A stretch of DNA of 64,000 nt from Alphaproteobacteria bacterium (GCA_015062305.1 SUUX01000004.1:62001-126000), one strand, 5' to 3'. Positions 43,838-55,578 are shown, counted from the stretch's first letter. The notes: a model not told the origin generated them from the sequence alone. Made by a program: numbers and translations.

Positions 43838-46800
43838 CTAAACTTCTTCATTCAACAATTCAACATTCAAACACAAAGACTTAATTTCTTTTGTCAAAAC
43901 GTTAAATGATTCTGGAATACCGGCTTCAAAACTGTCTTCGCCACGAACAATAGCCTCATAAACTTTGGTACGTCCGTTCACGTCATCAGATTTCACCGTC
44001 AACATTTCTTGCAAAGTATAGGCAGCACCATAAGCTTGCAATGCCCACACCTCCATTTCACCAAAGCGTTGACCACCGAATTGAGCCTTACCACCAAGAG
44101 GTTGTTGTGTAACCAAACTGTATGGACCAACAGAGCGAGCGTGCATTTTCTCATCAACGATATGATGCAATTTAATCATATAGATAATACCAACGGTAAC
44201 CTTACGATCAAATTTCTCACCGGTACGGCCGTCATACAAATCAATCTGACCTGAAGTCGGCAAACCAGCCTTAGAAAGCATATCGTTAATATCGCCACCT
44301 GTAGCACCGTCAAATACCGGAGTAGCCATAGGCACACCACGTTTCAAGTTTGGAACCATAACTTCCAACTCTTCAATGCTCATATTGGCAATTTCACGCT
44401 TATATTGTTTTTCACCATAAACATCCTTAAGTTTTGCACGCAAATCTTTTTCAGATGCTTGTCCTGCCTTGTACTGATCCATCAGCTCATTGAGTTGTTG
44501 TCCCAATTTTTGAGCAGCCCAACCAAGGTGTGTTTCCAAAATTTGACCAACGTTCATACGAGAAGGCACACCCAAAGGATTCAATACGATATCAACAGGA
44601 GTACCATCTTCCATATATGGCATATCTTGCAATGGCAATACTCTAGAAATCGTACCCTTGTTACCATGGCGTCCGGCAATCTTATCTCCGGATTGAATCT
44701 TACGCTTGGTAGCAATAAACACCTTAACCATTTTCAAAACACCAGGCAACAAATCGTCACCACGTTGAACTTTCTCCACCTTGTCATCAAAATGCTTTTG
44801 AATGCGAGCAACACGATTGTCATAAGCATTGAGCAGATCTTCAACTGTTGCCATAACTGCTTCGTCTTTAACAACAATCTTTCTCCATTGTGAAGATGGA
44901 ATTTCTGCCAAAGCAGCTTCTGTTATCTCAGCATTTTTAGCCAATGTTCCTTTCGGAGCATCAACAACTTTTTGACCGAGCAACATAGACTTCAAACGAG
45001 CATCAACATTACGACGAATAATTGCAATTTCATCATCTCTATCTTTTGCCAAAGAAGAAATTTCTTCTTGCTCAATTGAAAGAGCGCGTTCATCTTTCTC
45101 CACGCCTCGACGAGAGAACACATGAACATCAACTACAATTCCTTCAATACCTGGTTGAACACGCAAAGAAGTATCTCTAACATCTGACGCTTTTTCACCA
45201 AAGATAGCTCTCAGCAACTTCTCTTCAGGAGTAACCGGAGATTCGCCTTTCGGTGTTACTTTACCAACCAGGATATCTCCAGCCTTAACTTCTGCTCCGA
45301 TATAAACTATACCAGCTTCGTCAAGGTTACGCAAACCTTCTTCACCAACGTTTGGAATATCACGAGTAATTTCTTCCTGACCCAATTTTGTATCACGAGC
45401 CATTACTTCAAATTCTTCGATATGCAAAGAAGTAAACACGTCATCACGAGAGATTCTCTCAGAGAGCAAAATAGCATCCTCATAGTTCAAACCGTTCCAA
45501 GGCATAAATGCTACCAAAACGTTTTTACCCAGAGCTAGCTCACCCATATCAGTACATTGACCATCAGCCATAATATCACCGGCCTTAACCTCATCACCAA
45601 CTTTCACCAAAGGAACTTGGTTAATACAGGTATTCTGGTTAGAGCGACGGAATTTAGCTAAACGATAAATTTCTACACCGGCATCTGCAGCGTGTTCATC
45701 TTTAGAACGTACCACAATACGGTTAGCATCTACAGCATCAACAATACCATCAGCCTTACAAACCACTGTTGCACCGGAATCTTTAGCAACAACGCCTTCA
45801 ACACCTGTACCGACTAATGGAGCTTCCGAACGCAACAAAGGCACGCCTTGGCGTTGCATGTTAGAACCCATCAATGCGCGGTTAGCGTCATCGTTTTCCA
45901 AGAACGGAATTAATGCCGTTGCAACAGACACCAATTGTTTTGGAGAAACGTCAATAAAATCAATTTCTTCTGGATGAGCAAATTCAAATTCACCTGCTTT
46001 ACGGCATGCAATCAAGTCATCTTCAAAATGACCATTATCTTTAACCTTAGCATTTGCCTCAGCAATTTTGAACTTACCTTCCTCATTGGCAGAGAGATAT
46101 ACAACTTCTTTTGTCACTACGCCTTTAACAACTTTACGATAAGGACATTCAATAAATCCATACTTATTAATTCTTGCATAAGTAGACAAAGAGTTAATCA
46201 AACCAATGTTCGGACCTTCAGGAGTCTCAATCGGACAAATACGACCATAGTGAGTCGGATGCACGTCACGCACCTCAAAACCGGCACGATCACGGCTCAA
46301 ACCGCCAGGTCCCAATGCTGACAAACGACGCTTATGTGTAATCTCAGACAAAGGATTGTTTTGATCCATAAATTGAGACAATTGAGAAGAACCGAAGAAT
46401 TCTCTAATAACAGAAGCGATAGGCTTAGCATTAACCAAGTCTTGAGGCTTCACATTATTCAAGTTTTCAGAACTCATACGCTCTCTAATTGCTCTTTCCA
46501 TACGAAGCAATCCCATGCGATATTGATTTTCCATCAATTCACCAACCGAACGCACGCGACGATTACCCAGGTGATCAATATCATCAACCTCGCCTTTACC
46601 GTCACGCAATTCTACCAAACGTTTTACTATACGCAAAATATCATCTTTACGCAAAATACCATAGGTATCCGGAGCATCGGCAAAAGGAATATCCATTGCA
46701 ATATTCAATTTAACACGACCAACTGATGACAAATCATAACGATCTTTGTCAAAGAACAGACCTCTAAACAATTGATCTGCTGTCTCGTATGTCGGAGGAT

Positions 46801-48049
46801 CACCAGGACGCATAACACGATAAATATCCAACAAAGCTTCTTCACGACAACTATTTTTATCTGCAGCCAAAGTATTGCGAATATATGGACCAACATTTAC
46901 ACCATCAATAAACAATGTATTGATTTCTGTAATCTTATTTGTAGCAAACTTCTCTAACAACTCTTCTGTGATTTCATCACCAGCCTCTGCCAAAACCTCT
47001 CCGGTTTTTGCAACAACCACAGCCTTCGCCAAAAACTTACCAATCATTTGATCGTTGGTAACTTTATAAAACTCTAATCCATCATCCACCAACTTCTGAG
47101 CTGCACGAGGAGACAATTTCTTACCTTGCTCCAACACCACTTTACCAGTTGCGGCATTAATCAAATCAAAGTCAAACTTCACGCCCTTCATGCGTTCTGG
47201 AACAAACTTAACTTTCCATGCTTTCTTTTCTGCAACATACACATCAGAATCATAGAAATAATTTAAGATTTCTTCTTTATCCATACCTTTAATTTCAGCA
47301 GGATCTATTGTCTTACCTTTTTTAGCCAAAGCAGCAATTTTATCTTCTGTTGCCTTAGAATATAATGAATACAAAACAGAAGTTACTGGCAATTTACGAC
47401 GACGATCAATACGAGCATAAACCAAATCTTTGGCATCAAACTCAAAATCCAACCAAGAACCACGATAAGGAATAATACGAGCAGCAAACAAATATTTACC
47501 GCTAGCCATTGTCTTGCCTTTATCATGATCAAAGAATACACCCGGAGACCTGTGCATTTGAGAAACAACCACACGCTCTGTACCATTAAAAATAAAGGTA
47601 CCTTTTTCTGTCATCAATGGAATGTCACCCATATACACATCTTGTTCTTTAATATCATGGATAGACTTCGCACCAGTAGCTTCATCTGTATCCCAAACCA
47701 CCAAACGCAAAGTAGCCTTCACCGGAGCAGCAAAAGTCATATCACGCTTAATACACTCATCAACGTCATATTTGGGTTCCTCTAGCTCGTAGCTAACAAA
47801 CTCCAACTCTCCATTTCCGGAAAAATCTTTAATTGGGAAAATAGATTTAAAAACTTCTTCCAAGCCAAACTCGCATTTTTCTGCATCTTTAGCTTGAATA
47901 AAGCTGTTATAAGAACCTGTCTGAACCTCAATCAGATTTGGCATATCTGCAACAGCATCAATACGCCCAAAGTTCTTTCTTACACGTCTTTTGCTCGTAT
48001 AAGACTCTGTCATTGTATCAATATCCTTTTGGTTAAAATCTGCGGCCAT
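43838..48049 (-). CDS. rpoB: DNA-directed RNA polymerase subunit beta
   Basis: [64 protein letters not shown]. Confidence 0.99.
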   Translation of the reverse strand: MAADFNQKDIDTMTESYTSKRRVRKNFGRIDAVADMPNLIEVQTGSYNSFIQAKDAEKCEFGLEEVFKSIFPIKDFSGNGELEFVSYELEEPKYDVDECIKRDMTFAAPVKATLRLVVWDTDEATGAKSIHDIKEQDVYMGDIPLMTEKGTFIFNGTERVVVSQMHRSPGVFFDHDKGKTMASGKYLFAARIIPYRGSWLDFEFDAKDLVYARIDRRRKLPVTSVLYSLYSKATEDKIAALAKKGKTIDPAEIKGMDKEEILNYFYDSDVYVAEKKAWKVKFVPERMKGVKFDFDLINAATGKVVLEQGKKLSPRAAQKLVDDGLEFYKVTNDQMIGKFLAKAVVVAKTGEVLAEAGDEITEELLEKFATNKITEINTLFIDGVNVGPYIRNTLAADKNSCREEALLDIYRVMRPGDPPTYETADQLFRGLFFDKDRYDLSSVGRVKLNIAMDIPFADAPDTYGILRKDDILRIVKRLVELRDGKGEVDDIDHLGNRRVRSVGELMENQYRMGLLRMERAIRERMSSENLNNVKPQDLVNAKPIASVIREFFGSSQLSQFMDQNNPLSEITHKRRLSALGPGGLSRDRAGFEVRDVHPTHYGRICPIETPEGPNIGLINSLSTYARINKYGFIECPYRKVVKGVVTKEVVYLSANEEGKFKIAEANAKVKDNGHFEDDLIACRKAGEFEFAHPEEIDFIDVSPKQLVSVATALIPFLENDDANRALMGSNMQRQGVPLLRSEAPLVGTGVEGVVAKDSGATVVCKADGIVDAVDANRIVVRSKDEHAADAGVEIYRLAKFRRSNQNTCINQVPLVKVGDEVKAGDIMADGQCTDMGELALGKNVLVAFMPWNGLNYEDAILLSERISRDDVFTSLHIEEFEVMARDTKLGQEEITRDIPNVGEEGLRNLDEAGIVYIGAEVKAGDILVGKVTPKGESPVTPEEKLLRAIFGEKASDVRDTSLRVQPGIEGIVVDVHVFSRRGVEKDERALSIEQEEISSLAKDRDDEIAIIRRNVDARLKSMLLGQKVVDAPKGTLAKNAEITEAALAEIPSSQWRKIVVKDEAVMATVEDLLNAYDNRVARIQKHFDDKVEKVQRGDDLLPGVLKMVKVFIATKRKIQSGDKIAGRHGNKGTISRVLPLQDMPYMEDGTPVDIVLNPLGVPSRMNVGQILETHLGWAAQKLGQQLNELMDQYKAGQASEKDLRAKLKDVYGEKQYKREIANMSIEELEVMVPNLKRGVPMATPVFDGATGGDINDMLSKAGLPTSGQIDLYDGRTGEKFDRKVTVGIIYMIKLHHIVDEKMHARSVGPYSLVTQQPLGGKAQFGGQRFGEMEVWALQAYGAAYTLQEMLTVKSDDVNGRTKVYEAIVRGEDSFEAGIPESFNVLTKEIKSLCLNVELLNEEV

Positions 48050-48330
48050 ACTATCAAAAATGAATCCCGCGCGCAGAGGGTTATATACGTAACGTTACAA
48101 AAAAATAGCATGAAATCAGCGGCACCCGAGGCATTGCACCCAATCACTACACCGATTCGTAAAAATAATTTTCGAAAATTCGAGTTTTTATACAACTAAG
48201 CGATTCAAATAGCAAGATTTTTTTACAAAAAAAAATCACTTTCTCCGCAGCAATAATTTCTTGACTTTATTTCTGTCAAAGCTATCATGCTCCCACTTAT
48301 TATATTATTAACTCTTAAAAATTTAAACTT

Positions 48331-48924
48331 ATGTTTCAGTCTATTATTACAATCGTTTGCGCCTTTCTTGCTGGCATTGTATCCGGATTAATCTGCAAAG
48401 CAAAAGAAGAATGGGAAAATGGCAAAAAGTTCTGGCTTTTCATCTATAGCCATCGTCTGTGGTTGCGTTTAGGCTTGTGTATGCTACTTATAGGTTCATA
48501 TGCTGTTGGCCTCACCTACATCTTACAAAACTTTAACACAAACCTAGATATGCGTACTTTTCTGCATATTCCCGTTGTTGCTCCAACACTTGTCTGTGCT
48601 TTTTCATTCCTTTTTGGATATATAAGCATATACATCAAAGATTTTTTCAAGGTGCCTAGCAACGAAGCTCTATGTGTTTATGATGTTAGAATTGAAGATG
48701 CAGTAAGCATAGCGTATAATTCTATCTTACTAATCCTCTTTATCGTGTCGTCCGTCCAATTTACGATTTTAGATATGGAAAGAGGAATTCTTCTATTACC
48801 AGCCCTAAATCAATCTCTGCTTTTGGCCGCCCTTCTAACCTTATTCTTAGTTTTAGTCATATATGCTGCCATCAAACTTGTTACAACGATTATTTGGGGT
48901 TTTATAAACTGGCTCAAATCTTAA
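48331..48924 (+). CDS. Hypothetical multi-TM membrane protein
   Basis: Complete ORF with several hydrophobic segments, followed by a strong terminator. Confidence 0.6.
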   Translation: MFQSIITIVCAFLAGIVSGLICKAKEEWENGKKFWLFIYSHRLWLRLGLCMLLIGSYAVGLTYILQNFNTNLDMRTFLHIPVVAPTLVCAFSFLFGYISIYIKDFFKVPSNEALCVYDVRIEDAVSIAYNSILLILFIVSSVQFTILDMERGILLLPALNQSLLLAALLTLFLVLVIYAAIKLVTTIIWGFINWLKS

Positions 48925-48926
48925 CC

Positions 48927-48959
48927 AAAACAGGAAGCTTTCATGCTTCCTGTTTTTTT
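48927..48959 (+). terminator. Intrinsic terminator
   Basis: AAAACAGGAAGC-tttcat-GCTTCCTGTTTTTTT. Confidence 0.88.
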
Positions 48960-49027
48960 CTTGCCTTTTTATCCCAACCCAATATAATGGCTCCAAAATC
49001 AAATTATTAACTTAATACTATTATACT

Positions 49028-50161
49028 ATGGATGAAAGATTACAAAAACTGGCAACCAACATTCTCACCAAGTCTGTAAGGTTGCAACCGGGAGAAAAAA
49101 TCTACCTCGATGCCGTTGGCAAAGAATGCCTTCCTTTGCTTCAGACTTTGCTTGAAAAAGCTGTGAAGATGGGCGGAATTCCGTTTTATTTTCACAATAC
49201 CGAAGGACTTAACAATGCTTTGCTTTCGCACTGCACTGAAAGTCAAGTCAAAGACTTTGCCAATTTTCATGCAGACATAATGCGTCAAATGGATGTTTTT
49301 GTCGGCATTCGCAGTATTGAGGAAGAAGAGAAAAATGCCGCAAACGTCTCCGCCCAGGCTCGCAAGTGGTATAACCAATATTTTTTGGGCGATGTCCATA
49401 TGAACATTCGCCTTCCCAACACTCGTTGGTGTATATTGCGATATCCCACAAGCCTAATGGCTAAAGAAGCTAATTTAACTCTTTATGAGTTTTCTGAGTT
49501 ATATTATAAATCAAGCCTTCTTGATTATTCGCAACTAGAAACTCTAATGCAGCCTTTGGTAGAAAGAATGAAACAAACCAACAAGGTTCGCATCATCGGT
49601 CCACACACAGATCTGCTCTTCTCGATTAAAGATGTTGGTGTGGTTCCTTGTTTTGGTTTACGCAACATTCCTGATGGCGAGATTTTTTCCGCTCCAATAA
49701 AAGATTCTATCGATGGACGCATTCGCTTCAACACTCCAACCACCTACAACGGAAAAAAGTTTTCCAACATTACTCTTTTCTTTAAAAAAGGTCGTATTGT
49801 AGACGCTTACCACGATGGCAACAAACAAGATATTCTTGATATCCTAGATACCGACGAAGGCTCTCGTTACATTGGAGAATTTGCTTTAGGCATCAACCCG
49901 TTTATCACCAAATCCATTGGCAACACATTGTTTGATGAAAAAATCAGTGGCTCGTTGCATATGGCCATCGGCAATGCCTATAAGAATGCTTTTAATGGCA
50001 ATGTTTCCAGCATTCACTGGGACTTGGTACAAATCCAAACCCCCGAATATGGCGGTGGTGAAATTTGGTTTGATAATGAACTCATCAGACTGCAAGGGCG
50101 CTTTATCCCTTCAGACTTAGAACACCTAAATCCGGAAAACTTGAGCAAACTTTCAATCTAA
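49028..50161 (+). CDS. M29 family aminopeptidase
   Basis: LQPGEKIYLDA; IPDGEIFSAPIKDSIDGRIRF; LHMAIGNAY...SIHWDLVQI. Confidence 0.88.
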   Translation: MDERLQKLATNILTKSVRLQPGEKIYLDAVGKECLPLLQTLLEKAVKMGGIPFYFHNTEGLNNALLSHCTESQVKDFANFHADIMRQMDVFVGIRSIEEEEKNAANVSAQARKWYNQYFLGDVHMNIRLPNTRWCILRYPTSLMAKEANLTLYEFSELYYKSSLLDYSQLETLMQPLVERMKQTNKVRIIGPHTDLLFSIKDVGVVPCFGLRNIPDGEIFSAPIKDSIDGRIRFNTPTTYNGKKFSNITLFFKKGRIVDAYHDGNKQDILDILDTDEGSRYIGEFALGINPFITKSIGNTLFDEKISGSLHMAIGNAYKNAFNGNVSSIHWDLVQIQTPEYGGGEIWFDNELIRLQGRFIPSDLEHLNPENLSKLSI

Positions 50162-50201
50162 CAAAAAAAACAGGAAACCAAATGGTTTCCTGTTTTTTTT
50201 C
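50162..50201. terminator. Bidirectional terminator between the M29 peptidase gene and rplL
   Basis: AAAAAAAACAGGAAACC-aaat-GGTTTCCTGTTTTTTTT. Confidence 0.88.
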
Positions 50202-50223
50202 ATTCTCAAACAATATTGTTATA

Positions 50224-50598
50224 TTACTTGAGTTCAACCTTAGCACCAGCTTCTTCGAGCTTCTTCTTCATTTCTTCAGCTTCAGCCTTAGCTACGCCTT
50301 CTTTAATTGTCTTAGGAGCGCCATCTACGAGGTCTTTAGCTTCTTTCAAGCCCAAACCTGTAATAGCACGAACTTCTTTAATAACATTAATTTTGTTAGC
50401 ACCAGCTTCTGCCAAGATTACATCAAATTCATCTTTTTCTTCAGCAGCAGCGGCACCAGCGGCAGCACCACCAGCAGCAACAGCAACAGCAGCGGCAGCA
50501 GAAACGCCCCACTTTTCTTCCAACATCTTAGACAAGTCAGCAGCTTCCATAACAGTCAAAGCTGACAATTCTTCAACTAATTTGGCTAAATCGGCCAT
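50224..50598 (-). CDS. rplL: 50S ribosomal protein L7/L12
   Basis: [43 protein letters not shown]. Confidence 0.99.
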   Translation of the reverse strand: MADLAKLVEELSALTVMEAADLSKMLEEKWGVSAAAAVAVAAGGAAAGAAAAEEKDEFDVILAEAGANKINVIKEVRAITGLGLKEAKDLVDGAPKTIKEGVAKAEAEEMKKKLEEAGAKVELK

Positions 50599-50638
50599 AT
50601 TTTTTCTCCAATATAAAATTAAATTAACAAATTAAAAA

Positions 50639-51118
50639 TTACTCTGCTTTTTCAGAATAAGCTTTGGTAACACGAGCGAGCTGTGCACCAGGAGCTTGCA
50701 ACAAACCAATAATTTTGGCTCTGAGCTCGTCCATAGACGGAATAGTAGCCAAACGGTTGATATCAGCAACAGAAAGAACACCTGTTCCCATAGCGCCACC
50801 GAGTACCAACAATTTCTCATTAGTTTTAGCAAATTCCACACAAGCTTTGCATGCTGAAATCGGATCGTTGGCAAACGCAATCGCTGTTGGGCCAACAAAC
50901 AAATCAGCCAAAGCCTCAAACTTTGTTCCTTTAAGAGCAAGACGAGTAATCCGGTTTTTAGTAACTCTAAAGCCGGCACCTGCTTTTCTGATATTGTTAC
51001 GCAGTTCAGAAACTTCACTCACAGTCAAACCTTTGTAGTGAGCGACAACAATAGTTTCAGAATTGTTGAACAATTCATTAAGCTCAGCCAGCAATTGTGT
51101 TTTTTCTTCGCGGTTCAC
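50639..51118 (-). CDS. rplJ: 50S ribosomal protein L10
   Basis: VVAHYKGLTVSEVSELRNNIRKAGAGFRVTKNRITRLAL. Confidence 0.97.
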   Translation of the reverse strand: MNREEKTQLLAELNELFNNSETIVVAHYKGLTVSEVSELRNNIRKAGAGFRVTKNRITRLALKGTKFEALADLFVGPTAIAFANDPISACKACVEFAKTNEKLLVLGGAMGTGVLSVADINRLATIPSMDELRAKIIGLLQAPGAQLARVTKAYSEKAE

Positions 51119-51259
51119 TTGTTATCTCCAAATTTCACATACCCCCAAACTTCGGAATATGCACTTTCTTTACAAATCCGCCAAGACCGATTTAGATGAA
51201 GGAAGTTTCCTCCCAAACCGCCCTTAACGGGACTCAATCTGCCCAGGAGAAAAAATTGA

Positions 51260-51395
51260 TTTAAAAAAATCTCACTTACTCCGTCTGTGCAGGGTATTTA
51301 AGATGGCTGATATTATCAAGCATAGCTCTCATTTTTTCAAGCAACCACCTGCAGTCTTGGACAGGTAGAATGACACCGATGCCATTCATTGCTGT
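51260..51395 (-). promoter_or_regulatory. Candidate L10 (rplJ) leader RNA
   Basis: Minus strand CCTGTCCAAGACTGCAGGTGG ... CTGCACAGACGGAGTAAGTGAG lies in the long rplA-rplJ gap and resembles alphaproteobacterial L10 leaders; boundaries approximate. Confidence 0.5.
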
Positions 51396-51439
51396 TGTTA
51401 ATAATATTTAAATCTTTTGCTGTCAAGCATTTTTTATAA

Positions 51440-51468
51440 AGAAAAGGGCTTCATCAGAAGCCCTTTAT
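51440..51468 (-). terminator. Terminator between rplA and rplJ
   Basis: AAAGGGCTTC-tgat-GAAGCCCTTTTCTTT on the minus strand. Confidence 0.7.
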
Positions 51469-51491
51469 CTCAAACTTAAGCATCACACGCA

Positions 51492-52172
51492 TTAAAGATT
51501 ATTAGAATCAACTCTAATACCAACCCCCATAGTGCTGCTCAAAGAAATCTTTTTCATATAAGTTCCTTTAGCACCTGTTGGTTTTGCTTTAATGATTGCA
51601 TCGATAAAAGCTTTTGCATTTTCAACAATTTGTTCTTCGCTGAAGCTAGCTTTACCAATACCAGCGTGAACAATACCATTTTTCTCAACACGATATTGAA
51701 CTTCGCCTGCTTTTGCTTTTTTAACTGCATTTGCAACATCTGCTGTAACAGTACCCAATTTTGGGTTTGGCATCAATCCTTTTGGACCCAAGACACGAGC
51801 CACACGACCAGCCATACCCATCATATCAGGGGTAGCAATACAACGATCAAAGTCAACTTTACCAGAAAGGATAGAGTCAACCAAGTTTTCTGCACCAACA
51901 ACATCAGCTCCTGCCGCTTTTGCTTCATCAGCTTTTTCACCTTGAGCAAATACAGCAACACGAACTGTTTTACCGGTACCATGAGGCAAAGAGCAAACAC
52001 CACGAACCATCTGATCCGCATATTTTGGATCAACACCCAAGTTCACAGCAATATCTATTGTCTCATCAAATTTTGCAGTAGCATTGGCTTTAACAATTTT
52101 AACAGCTTCGTTCAGAGCATAAGCCTGATCTTTATTCACTGTCTTATATGCATTTACAATTCTCTTACCCAT
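51492..52172 (-). CDS. rplA: 50S ribosomal protein L1
   Basis: [63 protein letters not shown]. Confidence 0.98.
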   Translation of the reverse strand: MGKRIVNAYKTVNKDQAYALNEAVKIVKANATAKFDETIDIAVNLGVDPKYADQMVRGVCSLPHGTGKTVRVAVFAQGEKADEAKAAGADVVGAENLVDSILSGKVDFDRCIATPDMMGMAGRVARVLGPKGLMPNPKLGTVTADVANAVKKAKAGEVQYRVEKNGIVHAGIGKASFSEEQIVENAKAFIDAIIKAKPTGAKGTYMKKISLSSTMGVGIRVDSNNL

Positions 52173-52176
52173 GATA

Positions 52177-52614
52177 CTACTCCACAACCTTAATGCCCAT
52201 AGAAACGGCCTGACCTTTAACCATGTTCATAGCTGCTTCAACAGTAGAGCAGTTCAAATCTGGTAATTTTGTCTCAGCGATCTCTTTAACTTGAGCCATT
52301 GTTATCTGACCGGCAACAACTTTTCCTGGTTCTTTTGAAGCAGATTTAACATTTGCTGCTTTTTTCAAATAGTAAGCAACAGGAGGAAGTTTTGTAATAA
52401 AAGTAAAAGACTTATCTTCAAAAGCAGTAATAACTACAGGAACAGGAATACCTGGCTCCATTTTTTGTGTAGCTGCATTAAATGCTTTACAGAATTCCAT
52501 AATATTCAAGCCTTTTTGACCCAAAGCAGGACCAACCGGAGGAGAAGGATTTGCCTTTCCTGCGGGAATCTGAAGCTTGATTAAGCCTAAAATTTTCTTT
52601 TTAGATTTAGCCAT
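52177..52614 (-). CDS. rplK: 50S ribosomal protein L11
   Basis: [37 protein letters not shown]. Confidence 0.98.
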   Translation of the reverse strand: MAKSKKKILGLIKLQIPAGKANPSPPVGPALGQKGLNIMEFCKAFNAATQKMEPGIPVPVVITAFEDKSFTFITKLPPVAYYLKKAANVKSASKEPGKVVAGQITMAQVKEIAETKLPDLNCSTVEAAMNMVKGQAVSMGIKVVE

Positions 52615-52639
52615 TTTCATACCCTTTTGTTAGGATCGT

Positions 52640-52672
52640 GGTTCAACCATGGCTGGCCTCCCACGAATTATT
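52640..52672 (-). promoter_or_regulatory. Hairpin in the rplK 5' UTR (candidate L1-responsive leader)
   Basis: Minus strand TCGTGG-gaggccagccatggttgaa-CCACGA just upstream of rplK. Confidence 0.35.
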
Positions 52673-52856
52673 AACACGATTCGCCTTTGCAGAGTCTATC
52701 ATACCCTCTACAAACGCTCGCCCTGTATAACACAAATCTTTATTTTTGCAAGCACTTTTTTCTATATCTTTTTTTCTTTATTTGGTTGTATTCATCAAAA
52801 ATTAAAACTTTTGTTCTATAACAATAGCACGACAATTATTACTCGGAGGACTACAA

Positions 52857-54161
52857 ATGAAATTTATTGGCATCATGACAGGTAATTCTCTAGACGCCAT
52901 CGACTGTGTATTAACGGAATTTGACAACGACAAAATACACGACATTTGCGGACACAGTGCAGAAATACCTCCTCTTATTGCCAATAATTTCAGAACCCTC
53001 AAACAAAAACTTTCCCAAAATGGCGGAGATATCTGCTCTTTTTATAATACAGAAACTGAATTTTTTACAAATCTTCACAATACCTATATCGAACTAGTAG
53101 CTCAAACAGTAAAAGAACTTCTAAAAAAAGCAAACATTCAAAGCTCAGATATCAAAGCAATCGGATTTCACGGACAAACTTGTTTTCACTTTCCTCCGTC
53201 CATTGCAGGTACCAACCAAGAACCCTCAACCGTACAAATTGGTTCTGGACAGATGCTTGCAAATCTCACCAATATTCCAGTTGTTTTTGATTTTAGATCT
53301 GCAGATATCATGAATGGTGGAGAAGGCGCCCCTTTGGCTCCCGTGCATAATTTTCATCTTACCACGTCTTTAAAATCTCAAAAAAATTTTCCCCTGGCAT
53401 TTTGCAACGGTGGCAATACAGGCAACATAACTCTCATCTCCGAAGACATCAACACTCAAGAACCCCAAATTATGGGATGGGATACTGGACCGTTTAACCA
53501 CTTTATTGATTATCTTGCTCGCACCGAGCAAAACACCCCTTGTGATAAAGATGGGCATCTAGGCAAACAAGGCAACATCAATCTAAACCTCTTAGATGCT
53601 TTGTTCCAAAAATCAGCCATCACTTCACAAGGAGCAAACTTCATCAAACGCTCCCCTCCCAAATCATCAGACCCGGCCTGGTACAAAATCATTCCGGAGC
53701 TAATATCTTCTGACATTCCTTTCTACGATCGCATTCGTACAGCCGAACGTTTTAGCGCTTATGCTTTTGCCTATAATCTTAGTCTAATTCCATTTAACCT
53801 TCGAATCCCACAAAATTTCTTACTTTTTGGTGGTGGCTGGAATAACCCCATAGTAAAAAATGATTTTATAGGTTTAGTCCGAGGACAAATTCCTCCATTG
53901 GCAAAACATATCAACATATTCAAGAAAATAATTAACCCCAAAGCCATCATAGAATCATCAGATCAATACAATCTTAGCGGCAAATATATGGAAGCCAGAA
54001 TTTTTGCCGATATGGCGTATTGTTATTTTACCAAGCAACCTTTTTCCACTCCGTCCATAACCGGTTGCAAAAGTCCGACCATTGGAGGTGTATTGACCAC
54101 ACCGCAAGGCAACAACAAACAACTATGGTCTCTGGCTGCAAAAGGATGGAGCAAAAAATAA
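52857..54161 (+). CDS. anmK: Anhydro-N-acetylmuramic acid kinase
   Basis: IGIMTGNSLDAIDCVL; AIGFHGQTCFHFP; VVFDFRSADIMNGGEGAPLAPVHNF; GGAGGA SD upstream. Confidence 0.95.
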   Translation: MKFIGIMTGNSLDAIDCVLTEFDNDKIHDICGHSAEIPPLIANNFRTLKQKLSQNGGDICSFYNTETEFFTNLHNTYIELVAQTVKELLKKANIQSSDIKAIGFHGQTCFHFPPSIAGTNQEPSTVQIGSGQMLANLTNIPVVFDFRSADIMNGGEGAPLAPVHNFHLTTSLKSQKNFPLAFCNGGNTGNITLISEDINTQEPQIMGWDTGPFNHFIDYLARTEQNTPCDKDGHLGKQGNINLNLLDALFQKSAITSQGANFIKRSPPKSSDPAWYKIIPELISSDIPFYDRIRTAERFSAYAFAYNLSLIPFNLRIPQNFLLFGGGWNNPIVKNDFIGLVRGQIPPLAKHINIFKKIINPKAIIESSDQYNLSGKYMEARIFADMAYCYFTKQPFSTPSITGCKSPTIGGVLTTPQGNNKQLWSLAAKGWSKK

Positions 54162-54166
54162 ACCAT

Positions 54167-54199
54167 AAAAAAACCACTCAAAAGAGTGGTTTTTTTATT
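54167..54199. terminator. Bidirectional terminator between anmK and mscL
   Basis: AAAAAACCACTC-aaaa-GAGTGGTTTTTTT. Confidence 0.85.
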
Positions 54200-54212
54200 C
54201 AATACGATCAAA

Positions 54213-54716
54213 TTACTTTTTCTTTTTTGTATCTGTTTTCTCACATGGTACTTCTGAAGTACAATGAGGACAACGCACTGCATTGATTGCAATTTCAGAA
54301 CAGCAATATGGGCATTTCTTGGTTGTTGCAATTTCTTCTTTTTTCTCTTTTGCATCCATTTTGGCTTGCAATTCATTAATTGCTTTAATCAAAATAAACA
54401 CAGCAAAAGCAACTATCAAAAAGCTTATTACAGCATTTACAAACACACCCAAATTCATTGTCACAGCGCCGGCGGCTTGTGCTGCTGCCAAAGAATTATA
54501 TGGAGCAGGTGTCGCGCCATCTTTCAGCACCAAAAACAAATTTGTAAAATCAACTTTTCCAAGCAACAAACCGATTGGAGGCATAATCACATCTTTAACC
54601 AAAGAATCAACTATTTTTCCAAAAGCAGCACCAATGATAATACCGACAGCCATGTCGATAACATTTCCACGCATCGCAAATTTTTTAAACTCAGTCAAAA
54701 TCCCTTTAAACATCAA
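54213..54716 (-). CDS. mscL: Large-conductance mechanosensitive channel MscL with C-terminal zinc-ribbon extension
   Basis: [45 protein letters not shown]-terminal [18 protein letters not shown]. Confidence 0.95.
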   Translation of the reverse strand: MMFKGILTEFKKFAMRGNVIDMAVGIIIGAAFGKIVDSLVKDVIMPPIGLLLGKVDFTNLFLVLKDGATPAPYNSLAAAQAAGAVTMNLGVFVNAVISFLIVAFAVFILIKAINELQAKMDAKEKKEEIATTKKCPYCCSEIAINAVRCPHCTSEVPCEKTDTKKKK

Positions 54717-54839
54717 AAGTCCTCCTCAATATCTTAATGTTAATTATAATAATAAAAAAACGACCAAGTTAACATATCTTTACGTTAATTTGATCGTTTC
54801 TATTTATTTTATCATCTGTCAGCACCCTGCACTAACTGA

Positions 54840-55370
54840 CTAAACCTTTTCTACCTGAGCATATTCCAGCTCGACAGGAGTAGCACGACCAAAGATAGAT
54901 ACAGAAACCTTAACTCTGGCTTTTTCTGCATCAACTTCTTCAACCAAACCTACAAACGAAGCAAACGGACCATCACAAACTCTAACTTGCTCTCCAATTT
55001 CGAAGCTAACCACTGTTTGTGGGCGCTCAACACCTTCTTGCATCTGAGTAATAATACGCTGAGCCTCTGCTTCCGTAATCGGATAAGGTTTATTTCTGCT
55101 ACCCAAAAAATTACTTACATTCGGATTATTTTTAATCAAGTGCCACGCATCATCGGTCATAATCATCTTAACCAAGATATAACCAGGAAAAAACTTGCGC
55201 TCAGAAGTAACTCTAGCACCTTTTTTCACTTCCACAACTTCTTCTGTTGGAATCATCACTTCAAAGATTTTGTCATCCATTTTTTTGATAACAGCTTGTT
55301 CCTTAATCGATTCGGCAACTTTCTTTTCACATCCGGAGTGAACATTTACAACATACCAACGAGCATCCAT
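54840..55370 (-). CDS. nusG: Transcription termination/antitermination protein NusG
   Basis: RWYVVNVHSGCEKKVAESIKEQ; FFPGYILVKM; KOW motif region. Confidence 0.97.
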   Translation of the reverse strand: MDARWYVVNVHSGCEKKVAESIKEQAVIKKMDDKIFEVMIPTEEVVEVKKGARVTSERKFFPGYILVKMIMTDDAWHLIKNNPNVSNFLGSRNKPYPITEAEAQRIITQMQEGVERPQTVVSFEIGEQVRVCDGPFASFVGLVEEVDAEKARVKVSVSIFGRATPVELEYAQVEKV

Positions 55371-55374
55371 CAGA

Positions 55375-55578
55375 CTAATCTCCAAGACCTAAAATTAACT
55401 TAATTCCCCACCCGAGGATCTGATCAACAAAAAAGAAGAAAGTAGCTGCAATGGCCACAATAACCACAACCATCAAAGAAGTTTGCATAACCTCTTTTTT
55501 TGTAGGCCAGGTTACCTTCTTAACTTCTTGCTTAACCTGACGAAAAAATTGTAACGGACTAACTTTAGCCATGAGCAT
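55375..55578 (-). CDS. secE: Preprotein translocase subunit SecE
   Basis: FFRQVKQEVKKVTWPTKKEVMQTSLMVVVIVAIAATFFFFVDQILGWGI. Confidence 0.96.
   Translation of the reverse strand: MLMAKVSPLQFFRQVKQEVKKVTWPTKKEVMQTSLMVVVIVAIAATFFFFVDQILGWGIKLILGLGD

Noticed and set aside
50224-50598. GCA/GCG-rich repeat tract as a possible microsatellite
   Set aside because: It is the Ala-rich hinge of ribosomal protein L7/L12, a normal feature.
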